DNA of 64,000 nucleotides from Chrysogorgia sp. JL179-B06 (Eukaryota; Cnidaria; Anthozoa; Scleralcyonacea; Chrysogorgiidae), in NCBI GenBank assembly GCA_035772405.1, contig JAYKKM010000159.1, positions 626,501 through 690,500 on the forward strand, in the 5' to 3' direction. A model generated the notes under the pieces. That model was not told the origin of the DNA and ran no database searches. It saw only the letters and a program-made list of their open reading frames with translations. Shown one piece after another: positions 9,456 to 18,349 of this stretch (the first letter of the stretch is position 1; each line of letters starts with the position of its first letter). The position numbers and the translations under genes are program-made.

Positions 9456-9975
9456 CATGTTGAAAGGATTTATGGTGAAGGAAAATTTCGAGTGTTGGAA
9501 TACATACATTTTAAGACCAAACCGGGACCAGTTGCGAAAAATGCAACTTCAAGGCCTTCCGGCTGGAGTTGAACCCACGACCCTGCGATGATAGTGCATT
9601 GCTCTGACCACTGAGCTACAGACCCTAGTCACAAGTTCTGTATAATTATATGGTGGTGGTAATGCCGGGATAAGATTCTGGGTATATTACAGGTAATATT
9701 TGGCATTTCACTCGATCAAACTACATGTTGAAAGGATTTATGGTGAAGGAAAATTTCGAGTGTTGGAATACATACATTTTAAGACCAAACCGGGACCAGT
9801 TGCGAAAAATGCAACTTCAAGGCCTTCTGGCTGGAATTGAACCCGTGACACTGCTATGCTAGTGCAGTGCTCTGACCACTGAGCTACGGAAGCCGTTGCC
9901 GAGAGCCTAGTTACGAGTTCTGAATATATGGTGGTGGTAATGCCGGGATAAGATTCTGGGTATATTACAGGTAAT
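9456..9975 (-). repeat. Two tandem tRNA-Ala-like SINE copies, minus strand
   Basis: The same SINE family as at 6296-7740, in the opposite orientation. tRNA-like parts lie at about 9558-9627 and 9823-9895, spaced about 266 bp. Both have more mutations than the plus-strand array, including in the anticodon-like stem. Confidence 0.8.
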
Positions 9976-9984
9976 ATGGATGGA

Positions 9985-10180
9985 TTATGCCATGGTGATA
10001 CGCCATCAATTAGCCATCCTACTGCAGTACGCCATCAATTAGCCATCATACACCATCAATACAATACAATTATATTATATTATATTATATGTTATGTTAT
10101 GTTATGTTATATTATATTATATTATATTATATTTTATTATTATATTATTATATTGTTATATTATTGTATTATTATAGTAT
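9985..10180. repeat. Minisatellite plus TATAT satellite
   Basis: CCATCAATTAGCCATC repeats at 9990-10060 precede TTATA-type repeats to about 10178. No gene. Confidence 0.75.
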
Positions 10181-10199
10181 AACTCTTACCCAGACTCCA

Positions 10200-11100
10200 C
10201 CTTCTGTTTGGATTTACTATTATAATCTATGAGAAGTTGTGACAAAATCTGTTTTAAATACACTGTAAACTATTAAAATGAAATAAAAAAATAACTTACA
10301 TGAAGAGTAGCTGTTGTCTTTGTTGCTTTTTGGTACCAATTTCAAGTAATTTTGATGAATTTATGGGAGTTTCAAAACCCAGTCCAAGAATATCACTTTC
10401 AATAGTCCATGATACCGCCACTTCGTGGTTCGAGGAACCGGTATGCGAAAATCATGCATCCCATCCACGTTTTGTATCTCCCTCTTCGCTCGAACGAAAG
10501 CTGATATGGCCTCATTTGCCACAGTGACGTCAGGACTAGTGGGGAACAGATTATTGGCGCAACCAATCAGAACAGAATTCTGAGTCAGGTGTGGTATTTA
10601 GTGTTCTGTGATTGGTCAACACTTTATAAGTTTGATCATGCTTTTCAAGCATCGCGCTGTATTCAAAACTGAAAACTTCGATCTGCACGTATATTTTTAC
10701 CGAACGATAATGGAAACTTCTAACAAAGGGAGAACTATTAGATAACTGAAAGGTAAGGTTCAAAAGAAAGTGATTTTAAAATCCGTCAAGGCAATAGTGT
10801 GTTTTGCTAGTCTTTTGAAAGGATAATTAGGGTGAGTTGATATAGCATATTAATTCTGATCTATTTGTAATTTGCGTTGCTTTGTAGAGCCAAAGGAATT
10901 GTCGATTTTCTTCCCGAAAGATACTCCGCCGTTACAGTTTCAAGAAACAAGGTTTTAGGAACTACTCAACAACTAAGCCGGTTTAAAGGAAAATACCTGG
11001 GAGCACGTGGATATTGGCGAGCCAGAACCATGGAAAGGTCTATAATTTTATAAAACCGGTGAGCCAAACACTTTCATGACATATGTCTATACAGTTTGTG
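10200..11100. other. Transposon interior without a recognised gene
   Basis: I see no convincing coding region. A short run near 10330-10530 is open on the minus strand for a few tens of codons and may be an exon remnant, but no family was recognised. Confidence 0.4.
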
Positions 11101-11119
11101 ATAATGAAGATTATATATA

Positions 11120-11405
11120 AGTGTATATCATTTATAGACCCGGAGCGAGGGGAATTCGACGAAATATTACCCCGAGGGATGATAATATATCATTCGTTAG
11201 ATCAGCTTGCTAGACGGCTTGCTAGCTACTAGCCGTTCCGTTCGAACGGCTTTGCTATACTAGCGTTCGAACGGCTTGCTACTATTAGCGTTCGAAGGCT
11301 AGCGTTCGAAGGCAGGCTACTAGCATTCGAACGGCTAGCGTTCGAACGTTTGTGAAAGTCGACAAATTCCCCGAGCGGACGGTCTATAAATGATATATTA
11401 TACCG
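11120..11405. mobile_element. Foldback element with TTCGAACGGCTAG minisatellite core
   Basis: Inverted ends share ATATCATTTATAGACC and GGGGAATT (left about 11125-11165, right about 11352-11402). Between them is a minisatellite of TAGCGTTCGAACGGC-like units, themselves partly palindromic. It is a small MITE-like unit of about 280 bp nested in the larger transposon. The exact ends are uncertain. Confidence 0.6.
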
Positions 11406-11659
11406 AAACAATATTGAATGCGGTCTTGAAACGTCTTCGTTTTCGCGCGTGGCATTTGGTTTCTTGGAGTTAGCAAACAGAATATGTTATCGTGGTAGTA
11501 AATACAATGTCTTGCTGTCAGAAGTAAAAAAATATATGTAAGGACCGTAATTTTACGAAGTGTGTTGTGTGTAAGTATTAAATGTATATAATCTTTAACT
11601 TTTCCAAAATAAAGTCTTTTAAATTAAGATTGCGTGTTTATACTTTGTATCTTCCGTGA

Positions 11660-11931
11660 TTGATTGTAAACATTTTACACACCATAAGCTGTGTAAAAAA
11701 ACACGTCTTCAGTGAATAAAAAAACACACACAGTGTGTAAAAAAGCACGCATGGCGTGTAAAAAAACACGATTAAAAAAAACACGGCTTATAGTGTGTCG
11801 TTTGGGCGACAAGCCGTTTACACGCGATATAGCGTGTAAATTTACACACCTAATTTACATCCGTGTTAAAAAACACGGCTTCTAGTGTGCTGTTTGGGCG
11901 ACAAAAAAATGTGTGTAATTTCTACACACTT
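11660..11931. repeat. Right subterminal array of GTGTGTAAA palindromic repeats
   Basis: Units such as GTGTGTAAAAAA and TTTACACAC alternate in both orientations up to the terminal GTTTTTAGAGTG. It mirrors the left array in composition but is shorter and not a simple inverted copy. Confidence 0.8.
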
Positions 11932-11980
11932 GTTTTTAGAGTGTATCAACAACGATCTACAATCAATCCAATACTAAAAC

Positions 11981-11990
11981 ATATAGTATT
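11981..11990 (+). promoter_or_regulatory. ATATAGTATT start-proximal motif (ATPase gene)
   Basis: The motif lies just downstream of the predicted original capsid stop (11975-11977) and 5 bp before the ATPase ATG at 11995. In the provirus before transposon insertion this gave the same stop-motif-start arrangement as the other genes. Confidence 0.4.
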
Positions 11991-11994
11991 CTAT

Positions 11995-12618
11995 ATGAAA
12001 ACACCTTTTAACATGCTAATTGTTGGTATGACAGCCTGTGGTAAAACGCACTACCTCTTGGATATGATAGAGAAAGACTACATGAATCACTTCGATTACA
12101 TCATTCTTATATGTCCAACATTTGAATGGAACAAAACGTACATAGAGTGGAAATACTTGAGAGACCCAAACTTTATCGCTATTCAGTGTGAGCAAGACAA
12201 GGTCGACGTATTTCTTAAATATGTGACTGGTATTTACAAAGGCACCAATTCATTGATAATACTAGACGATTGCGCTGGTGGGCAGGACGTCAAAAACAGA
12301 ACAAGCGAACTAGTTAAACTAGCCTTTAGCGCTAGACACTACAACCTATCCACAATAGTCATAACACAACAACTAACCTCAATTAGTAAACCATACCGTG
12401 AGAACATCTCAAAGTTAGTAACATTCTACAACCCTAACAGAAACGATATGAAAATTATCGTAGACGATTATCTCAACGGAGTTGATAAAGCGGAAATTGA
12501 GAAAATAATAAAACAGTTGAAAGACAATGAGTACGCAAGATTGGAGATACTTCTAAGACACCCGTACTCGTACGAACTAGTTATTCCGCAAAAACAAAAC
12601 ATACCACATAGTATATAG
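11995..12618 (+). CDS. FtsK/HerA (A32-type) genome-packaging ATPase
   Basis: A 207-residue P-loop ATPase that would pump viral DNA into capsids. Walker A is GMTACGKT at residues 11-18, Walker B is SLIILDD at about 86-92, and a sensor-like STIVITQQ follows at about 119-126, the order and spacing of A32-like packaging ATPases. I chose the ATG at 11995 (MKTPFNMLIVG): the frame is open further upstream, but that part is transposon terminus and old capsid sequence. The gene follows the interrupted capsid gene and ends 3 bp before the next start. It lacks the N-terminal zinc finger of the second ATPase in this window (42079-43533), so the two belong to different lineages. Confidence 0.9.
   Translation: MKTPFNMLIVGMTACGKTHYLLDMIEKDYMNHFDYIILICPTFEWNKTYIEWKYLRDPNFIAIQCEQDKVDVFLKYVTGIYKGTNSLIILDDCAGGQDVKNRTSELVKLAFSARHYNLSTIVITQQLTSISKPYRENISKLVTFYNPNRNDMKIIVDDYLNGVDKAEIEKIIKQLKDNEYARLEILLRHPYSYELVIPQKQNIPHSI
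12608..12618 (+). promoter_or_regulatory. ATAGTATATAG start-proximal motif
   Basis: The motif includes the ATPase stop codon and precedes the ATG at 12622. It is the fifth copy of the provirus motif. Confidence 0.4.
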
Positions 12619-12621
12619 GAC

Positions 12622-13170
12622 ATGCCAAAACGTAAGACAAAAAATACTGAGACAATCGACGAACTCATCGAAGACATACAAGAAGCAGAACAGGAAGTGA
12701 TCGATGAGTCACAAACCAACACGTCACAAGTTGACGACACTCCTCAAACTGATGTAGACAAGAAACGAGACGAACTAAGAAGACTCTCAGAGGACGGTGA
12801 GATAGACAAATCCATCGCTTATCTCAAAAAGGCCTCAGATAAAGTTATCAACAAGATATACGAAGAATGGGAGGTAAAAAGAATGGAGAAAGCGAACGTG
12901 TTTCTCTGTGACCTTTTAATAAGCAAGTTCGCCCACGCGTTAGGAGGGTTCAACGCTATTGAATCACCTGAAAAGCTTGAAAAAGAGTTGATTACTGACC
13001 AGCTACTTAAAAGAGACGTAGAGAAGTTTATATCATACGTATCCCCCTACCTCCCTTGTTTAGGGTTGTTATCAGGTGGACTGACAACTAGTAAACACGT
13101 ACTTAGCCATATGGCTAGAGGGGAAACCCCCGAGGGGAAACCCCCGAACGAAGGAGACAGCGCTATCTAA
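12622..13170 (+). CDS. Polinton-associated protein with C-terminal hydrophobic patch, unknown function
   Basis: 182 residues. The first 70 are very acidic and polar (ELIEDIQEAEQEVIDE), likely disordered or coiled coil. Residues about 75-160 form a helical domain containing MEKANVFLCDLL and ISYVSPYLPCLGLLSGG, the latter hydrophobic. The tail has a short repeat (GETPEGKPPNEG) encoded by a duplicated GGGGAAACCCCCG. I associate this domain layout with an uncharacterised gene next to the packaging ATPase in cnidarian Polintons, but cannot assign a role. Intact frame, 3 bp after the ATPase stop. Confidence 0.7.
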   Translation: MPKRKTKNTETIDELIEDIQEAEQEVIDESQTNTSQVDDTPQTDVDKKRDELRRLSEDGEIDKSIAYLKKASDKVINKIYEEWEVKRMEKANVFLCDLLISKFAHALGGFNAIESPEKLEKELITDQLLKRDVEKFISYVSPYLPCLGLLSGGLTTSKHVLSHMARGETPEGKPPNEGDSAI

Positions 13171-13187
13171 TTAGCGAGCCGAAGACG

Positions 13188-13328
13188 ATGTATTACACTA
13201 CTATGTTCTTTACTAGTCAAGACGGAATGTGTGACAAACGACACAGCTGTGTCACTTCTTCCGGATACATTGTCTTACATAGCCGCGTTCTACACTACTC
13301 TCCAGGCTACAGTGCTCACACAAAGTAA
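13188..13328 (+). CDS. Small ORF of 46 codons overlapping the next start (TAATG)
   Basis: It starts at ATG 13188, contains four Cys/His-rich positions (MCDKRHSC) and ends with TAA at 13326-13328, whose last A is the first base of the next ATG. The stop-start overlap and the otherwise tight gene packing argue for a real gene. The small size and lack of known relatives argue against it. Termination-reinitiation coupling would be possible. Confidence 0.35.
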   Translation: MYYTTMFFTSQDGMCDKRHSCVTSSGYIVLHSRVLHYSPGYSAHTK

Positions 13329-13564
13329 TGAGCACTGTAACCCTGGATAGTAGCGTAGAACGTGTGGAATCAGTAGAGGAAAAGATAATGAGACTCAACA
13401 GAGAGTTGTTACTTATCTATCAGGTTAGAGAGATCAAACGACAACTATTCGCTAAGAGTATCTTAGAACGTAAGGAACTAGACGAGAGGTTTAGACACAC
13501 TGTACTCGGGAAAAGGATGACCAGTCGTAAAAGAGAGTTGCGGTCTATACGCGTCAGTGCTTGA
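13328..13564 (+). CDS. Small basic helical protein, unknown
   Basis: 78 residues, rich in Arg, Lys, Glu and Leu with heptad-like spacing (RVESVEEKIMRLNRELLL), so probably a coiled coil with a basic C-terminus. This composition would suit a DNA- or core-binding virion protein, but that is inference. It begins inside the stop codon of the preceding small ORF and is the last plus-strand gene before the putative end of the provirus. Confidence 0.5.
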   Translation: MSTVTLDSSVERVESVEEKIMRLNRELLLIYQVREIKRQLFAKSILERKELDERFRHTVLGKRMTSRKRELRSIRVSA

Positions 13565-13623
13565 AAAACGCGTGATGGTTTTCGAGTTTAACTTACTTAA
13601 CGAATTTTATTTCGTATCGTTTT

Positions 13624-13722
13624 AGTAGTCTCGAAAGTGGGGTTAACAGCGAAGTTTTCAATTTTGGGTGCGAAGCACGAAAAATAGAAAACTGCGCTGG
13701 TAGCCCCACTTTCTATACTACT
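13624..13722. repeat. Long imperfect hairpin, about 40-bp arms
   Basis: The arms AGTAGT, GAAAGTGGGG, CAGCG, AGTTTTC, ATTTT pair in order with AAAAT, GAAAACT, CGCTG, CCCCACTTTC, ACTACT, with short internal loops and a central GTGCGAAGCACG palindrome. It may be a MITE, a provirus terminus structure or a hairpin RNA precursor. Confidence 0.75.
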
Positions 13723-13789
13723 GAGTACAGCGGAAAATCCAGAATATCCAATCAGGTAACATTGAAAGAGTTTGTCATAATACAACGAT

Positions 13790-14275
13790 GAACGTATATA
13801 CTTGCTTTCAACGACTAATCAGGTCTTAGAGGAATGTATTAACATAATTAACTGTATAACACAGTAATCTAAATACTGAAACTCTGACTCTGAGTGTAAG
13901 ACAAAACATATGCTAACAATTATCTCCTAGGGGCATTTATATCAAATATGCTACTTTATATTTATTTTATAATAAAAGTCAACATTTATATTAAAAGTGT
14001 CACATTGTTCAAGATAAGATATATGCCAAGTGACGGCGTTTTGACGGCGCCTTTTTCTGCACGTTGTCGGAGAAGAAACATGAACAACTAGAAGTCTGTT
14101 ACCAGAATATGGATAAATTTTGTCAAAGAGAAACTCGCGGGATCGAATGGAATTTATCACCTCTATAAGTGATATATTTGAAGGTGAGACTAGTTTGTAG
14201 GTAAATTCAAGTAGCTAATACAATTGCATGTTTGTGTGTATAATTAAGGACTGGTCATGAAGTAAAGTAACTATG
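13790..14275. other. No gene seen
   Basis: AT-rich DNA with no coding run that I trust. The right end of the Polinton-like provirus must lie in or before this stretch, but its partner terminus is outside the window. Confidence 0.4.
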
Positions 14276-14283
14276 TGCTCATG

Positions 14284-14845
14284 CAGTGGCGTACCGTGAC
14301 CATTTTGGATGGGGGGGTGTATCGTCTTAGTTTTACCGACGAACACGTGGGCGCCGAGGCGGATTTAAAGTTGGGGGGGGGCTGAAGTCGACAAGTAGGT
14401 AATCAGTGACCGCATTTTTAGGGGGGTGCGGGGGTCCTTCCCCGGAAAATTTTGAAATCTAGAAGCTCGGAAAGACAATTTGCATCAATTTGAGCAAACT
14501 TTTTCATCTAATTCTGTGCCTGCTGCCTACTAGGTTGGAAAGGGAGGTTTGTAAGCTCAGGAATATTAATTTAACATTAACCCATGCAATTAAATCGAAT
14601 TTTATACAACCGACAAAGTTTAAACAGTCGATTAAGTCAATTTTACCAACGATCTAATATGACGAACAGTTTACCGACAGCCTTAACTATTACAAGGTTT
14701 TCCCAACTTCCGGTCTGACCAATCCTTTTACCGACGATGCCAGGCTTTACCGACCGACTCCGCGTTTTACCGACCAATTCAGTGAAAAGTGGGGGGGTGT
14801 CACACCCCCCCCCCCCCCCACACCCCCCCGCACGGTACGCCCCTG
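14284..14845. mobile_element. Non-autonomous hAT-type MITE with perfect 8-bp target duplication
   Basis: The left end is CAGTGGCGTACCGTG and the right end is the complement of CAGGGGCGTACCGTG (one mismatch in 15). TGCTCATG is directly repeated on both sides (14276-14283 and 14846-14853). Terminal CAGNGG and an 8-bp duplication are the hAT hallmark. The 562-bp interior has poly-G and poly-C tracts and no transposase. A partial copy of the interior is at about 52243-52345. Confidence 0.92.
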
Positions 14846-14859
14846 TGCTCATGTGCTTG

Positions 14860-15990
14860 GGTGGGTCGGAGGGGAATATGAATGGTCAACAGTTTCTGAG
14901 ACTATATATACGATTACTAAAATCATGGATATTCAGCTTTATATCTGAAACTTTTAGTATTATTAATTCTTGAATTACAAATAGTCTAGCAAAAACACTG
15001 ATAAATGTGTTAACGTGCGGAAATGGAAGCGCTTCAAATGCACAGTAATTTTTCTCAACTGTAAGTCAAAATACAGCCGTTAAACTGCAGCGCTTCTGCA
15101 TTACAAATTGGTGAAATAATTTAAGAAAACAGATACATTGCGCTGGATGTTTGATATTTATCAGGGCGCATATAGCGCGCAGCGCCCCATGCATATTTAG
15201 CGCCGCGCCGTGTGATTGTTTTGCAACGCACATGCGGTGTTCGGCGTATATGTAGCCGGGTTTTCTTACTCGGTGAGAATCAAATACATTTGTGACATGG
15301 ATTATGAAGAACTAACGCAATACCCAATAGTCGCTTAGAATAATTATTTCCCTGTAGACAAGACTATAGCAGTAAATCCTATGTTATAGTACTAGATTGA
15401 TCAACACCTTTCATGCGCGGAAATAACAAAAATATTTTGTAAAGAACATACACAGACAGTCTGATGCCACCATATAACGATAATTAAAAACGTTGTGAAC
15501 TCAGGATCTAATTCAGAATGTAGAACTCCATAGTAAAGGCAATATATAAGTAAATATTCCAGAGGTTTATCAAAATTAAAAGAAAACCAAGCTTCTGCTA
15601 GAGTATTAAACACCTGCATGTCAACTGATAACGTGGGGGCGCCGAGATTGTATCGGCTTTTCCGCTTGTCGGTGTGAAACCGTTTGGCGACTCTCAGTCC
15701 AAGGTGGAACATATGTAGGTAACGCCGAAGATATTCGGCGTGGACTTCGAAGTCGCTTGGCGCACTGGCGTATGATCGTGGTAGTACTTGACGTATTTTC
15801 AATGAAATATTTGGTGTATGCTGGCGTGGCGTCAGGGCGTGCACGCCGTTAATCTACTTTAGCGCGTTAACTTGAATAATTTTGTTTCCTTCACCCACGT
15901 TTATCTCATATATCATCTTTAGTGTTGGTATTGTTCAAAGCTAGAACAATTCCTTTTTTCCATCTTTAGATGAAAAGAAGAAAACTGTAG
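14860..15990. other. No supported gene; includes GC-richer patch 15150-15840
   Basis: The 15160-15260 part has GCGC-rich short palindromes. A minus-strand open frame at 15401-15844 lacks an ATG at its start and matches no family I know. Confidence 0.35.
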
Positions 15991-16570
15991 CATTTGGTTT
16001 GTTACCCTGTATCCTTCCTTCAGGAAGAAAGGGTAAGAAGAGGTGCAGTATCGATGATGCACTATAATCATTCATGGATGTTAAACCTGTGAGTTTTTAA
16101 GTATTGTTTGCAAAGAATAATAGAATACATGTAGTATATATGCAGTACAAATATTTTATTTATGAATTAAGTGCTGTCTTTGCCTACTTTCTGCCGGTAA
16201 CACTTTTTTTTAATCACTGTATTATAGATGGGAACTAACATGCCAAAATACCTTGAGGAAGTGGGAAATTACAGGCCATTCATCCTAATAATTCATGGGA
16301 GTACACAATTATCAAGTGTTGTTGCTGAAGGGCAAAGGAGCATCCCACCCTGTTGAAAGCAATAGATGTGTGCTTCAAGTTATTTTATGTATTATATGGC
16401 GAGTGCAGTGTCATGGGAATTTATTCAGAAGGTCATCTTTGGCATTGATGATGACAAGGTCGGCCACAAAACATCCTCTGCAGTTATCGTCATGCGAACT
16501 GCATTGAAGACTTCAGGTCTGAACAGGTCTGAAGTTCAAACATGTGGAACTGAAAATGTAATAGCTTAGT
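15965..16570 (+). pseudogene. Degenerate coding remnant of an unidentified repeated gene
   Basis: Coding-like segments on the plus strand are split by frame changes and a probable intron: KKKTVAFGLLPCILPSGRKG near 15972-16035, a GTGAGT donor near 16089, then NMPKYLEEVGNYRPFILII near 16240-16300, LLKAIDVCFKLFYV near 16350 and SSAVIVMRTALK near 16476. I have seen similar unnamed proteins in cnidarian genomes but cannot give a function. The many frame changes mark it as a relic. Confidence 0.35.
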
Positions 16571-16921
16571 TGCATGTATGACGCACTTGTTAAAATTCAG
16601 TTTTTGTAACTGAAATAGGTAATTTGTATGTAAGTAATTGTCCTAAAAATAAAATGTGTTTATTGTTTATGATCCAATTTGAACTTCATTTCCAAACTTC
16701 CGGCTACTGTAGTTTTGTAGTATTTTGTATGTTCTGGCTTGGGAAGTAAATCCGAGTCTCTTGCTAGCTCCCAGCAGGTGACAACAGCAATTACTGCTAC
16801 GCCAAGCTCCAATTACCAGATTAATGTTACAGAGTGGATTTATAAGCCATAACCATGCAAGATTCTGGCAATCTTGAAGTTATTTGTCCAGTAATTATTT
16901 TGGTTGCTCATAATTCATCTA

Positions 16922-17321
16922 CAGTGTAACCAAGATCCTGGTAATATTTCTAGGTTTTTGACCAGGAAACTTGTTAAATTTATGACCATAATTCCTGGTT
17001 AAAGCTAATTCATTTAACCTGGATCCTGGTAATATTTCTAGGTTTTTGACCAGGCAACTTGTTAAATTTATGATCATAGTTCCTGGTTAAAGATAATTCA
17101 TCTAACCAGGATCCTGGCAATATTTCTAGGTTTTTGACCAGGCAACTTGTTAAATTTATGACCATAATTCCTGGTTAAAGTTTACCAGGATTCTGGTGAA
17201 ATTATTTCACCAGGATTTCCTGGTCAGTTTAACCAGGTTTGTGTCGATGGCATATTGACCCGGAGCCTGGTAAAAATTTGACCCTATACTGGTGAAATTT
17301 AACCAGAGTGTTTTTAGAGTG
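16922..17321. mobile_element. 400-bp TA-target MITE with CCAGG/CCTGG array
   Basis: The right end is GTTTTTAGAGTG (17310-17321), identical to the right end of the 6,970-bp transposon. The left end CAGTGTAACC (16922) is a divergent match. TA flanks both sides. The interior has three 88-bp units starting at GATCCTGG (16934, 17022, 17110), rich in CCTGG/CCAGG palindromes. It appears to be a small relative using a different subterminal repeat. Confidence 0.65.
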
Positions 17322-17754
17322 TATTATCTAGGTCATATATACAGGTAACTTTTTATCTTGGTGAGGACGCATCTTAAGGTATACTAAAATATTAGACCAG
17401 AAACTGGCCCATTTAATGTGATGAAGACAAAAGAGTTACTGTATTACAAAATCTACCTCTGTACATCAATGGCTGCTATGCCAGTATTAAGAGACAAATA
17501 TGTGATACATAAAACATATTAAGATATAATAGGTAACATACAGAGAGGTCAATGAAAAGCACTGACAAAATAGTGTACATGTCGTACGTCAACGAGTCAA
17601 CAAGTTGTACTCCTGACATTTTCCTTGCAGAAAACAGCATGCTGATGGTCCCACTCTTCCCAGAACCCACACTGGTCAATCGGTTATTTAGCACGATCCT
17701 GGAAAGTATCTTGCCTGCGATGGGGTTGAGCAAGGATATACATATATAGAATTA

Positions 17755-17850
17755 TCATTGATTATTGAGATAATAGTATTATTATTGAGATAATAGTATT
17801 ATTATTGAGATATTAGGAGATAATAGTATTATTATTGAGATAATAGCCCA
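17755..17850. repeat. Tandem TTATTGAGATAATAGTA repeat
   Basis: Four to five copies of an approximately 20-bp unit with an internal palindrome. No gene nearby. Confidence 0.8.
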
Positions 17851-18345
17851 TTTTTTAGATTAAGTGGATATTTCATTTTTCATTATTAAAAGAGCAAGGT
17901 TTAGTACAGCCTGTAGTAGTGATAAAAGCAGCTGCAGATAGCTTCGGCGTCATGCTAAGGTTATGCTATAGGTTTTAGCAATGTGCGAAATCGTATTTCT
18001 TTCACTGTACATGTATGTCTACGAAAGTTTTCCGATGGTTAGATCATGTTTGACTTTGAAGAGACGCATAAAGACATATGTAATTTTTTGTTTTATGAGT
18101 AAATACAGTATAGACGCACTATATGGTTTCGTTTACAGCGTGTAATTCAGGCTGTGTAACAGGCTAGGTTTCGATATACGAGAATTACTTCGTTTAAACT
18201 TTAAAGTAACCGAGTTTTCAAATCTTATATTTTTACTGAAACTGACCCCTTCTCAGAACAAAAATATCGGTAATTTAGCAAACAAGAACATGACATGACA
18301 ACAATGTTGCTCAATGTAAACACAATGGCTCTAATAAATAACAAA
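17850..18345. other. No gene seen
   Basis: Unstructured AT-rich sequence. I see nothing supportable in it. Confidence 0.4.
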
Positions 18346-18349
18346 AGTA

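Larger units (their letters stand above)
4974..11943. mobile_element. 6,970-bp DNA transposon with CACTCTAAAAAC ends and TA target duplication
   Basis: The left end reads CACTCTAAAAAC at 4974-4985 and the right end is its exact reverse complement at 11932-11943. Both continue into GTGTGTA palindromic arrays, giving about 32 bp of similar terminus. A TA dinucleotide flanks each end (4972-4973, 11944-11945). Removing the element brings the capsid reading frame back in phase, which independently supports the boundaries. No transposase of a known superfamily was recognised. The interior holds arrays of ACACACC-type repeats, tandem SINEs, TATAT satellites, a foldback unit and a possible three-exon gene. 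It may be a non-autonomous or decayed element with nested insertions. The superfamily is unassigned. Confidence 0.85.

Noticed and set aside
8533..10182. Tyr/Ile-rich open frames over TATAT tracts
   Set aside because: They are translations of pentanucleotide satellite DNA without coding signals.
15401..15844. 147-codon minus-strand frame
   Set aside because: No ATG at its start, no recognisable domain, and the composition looks non-coding.
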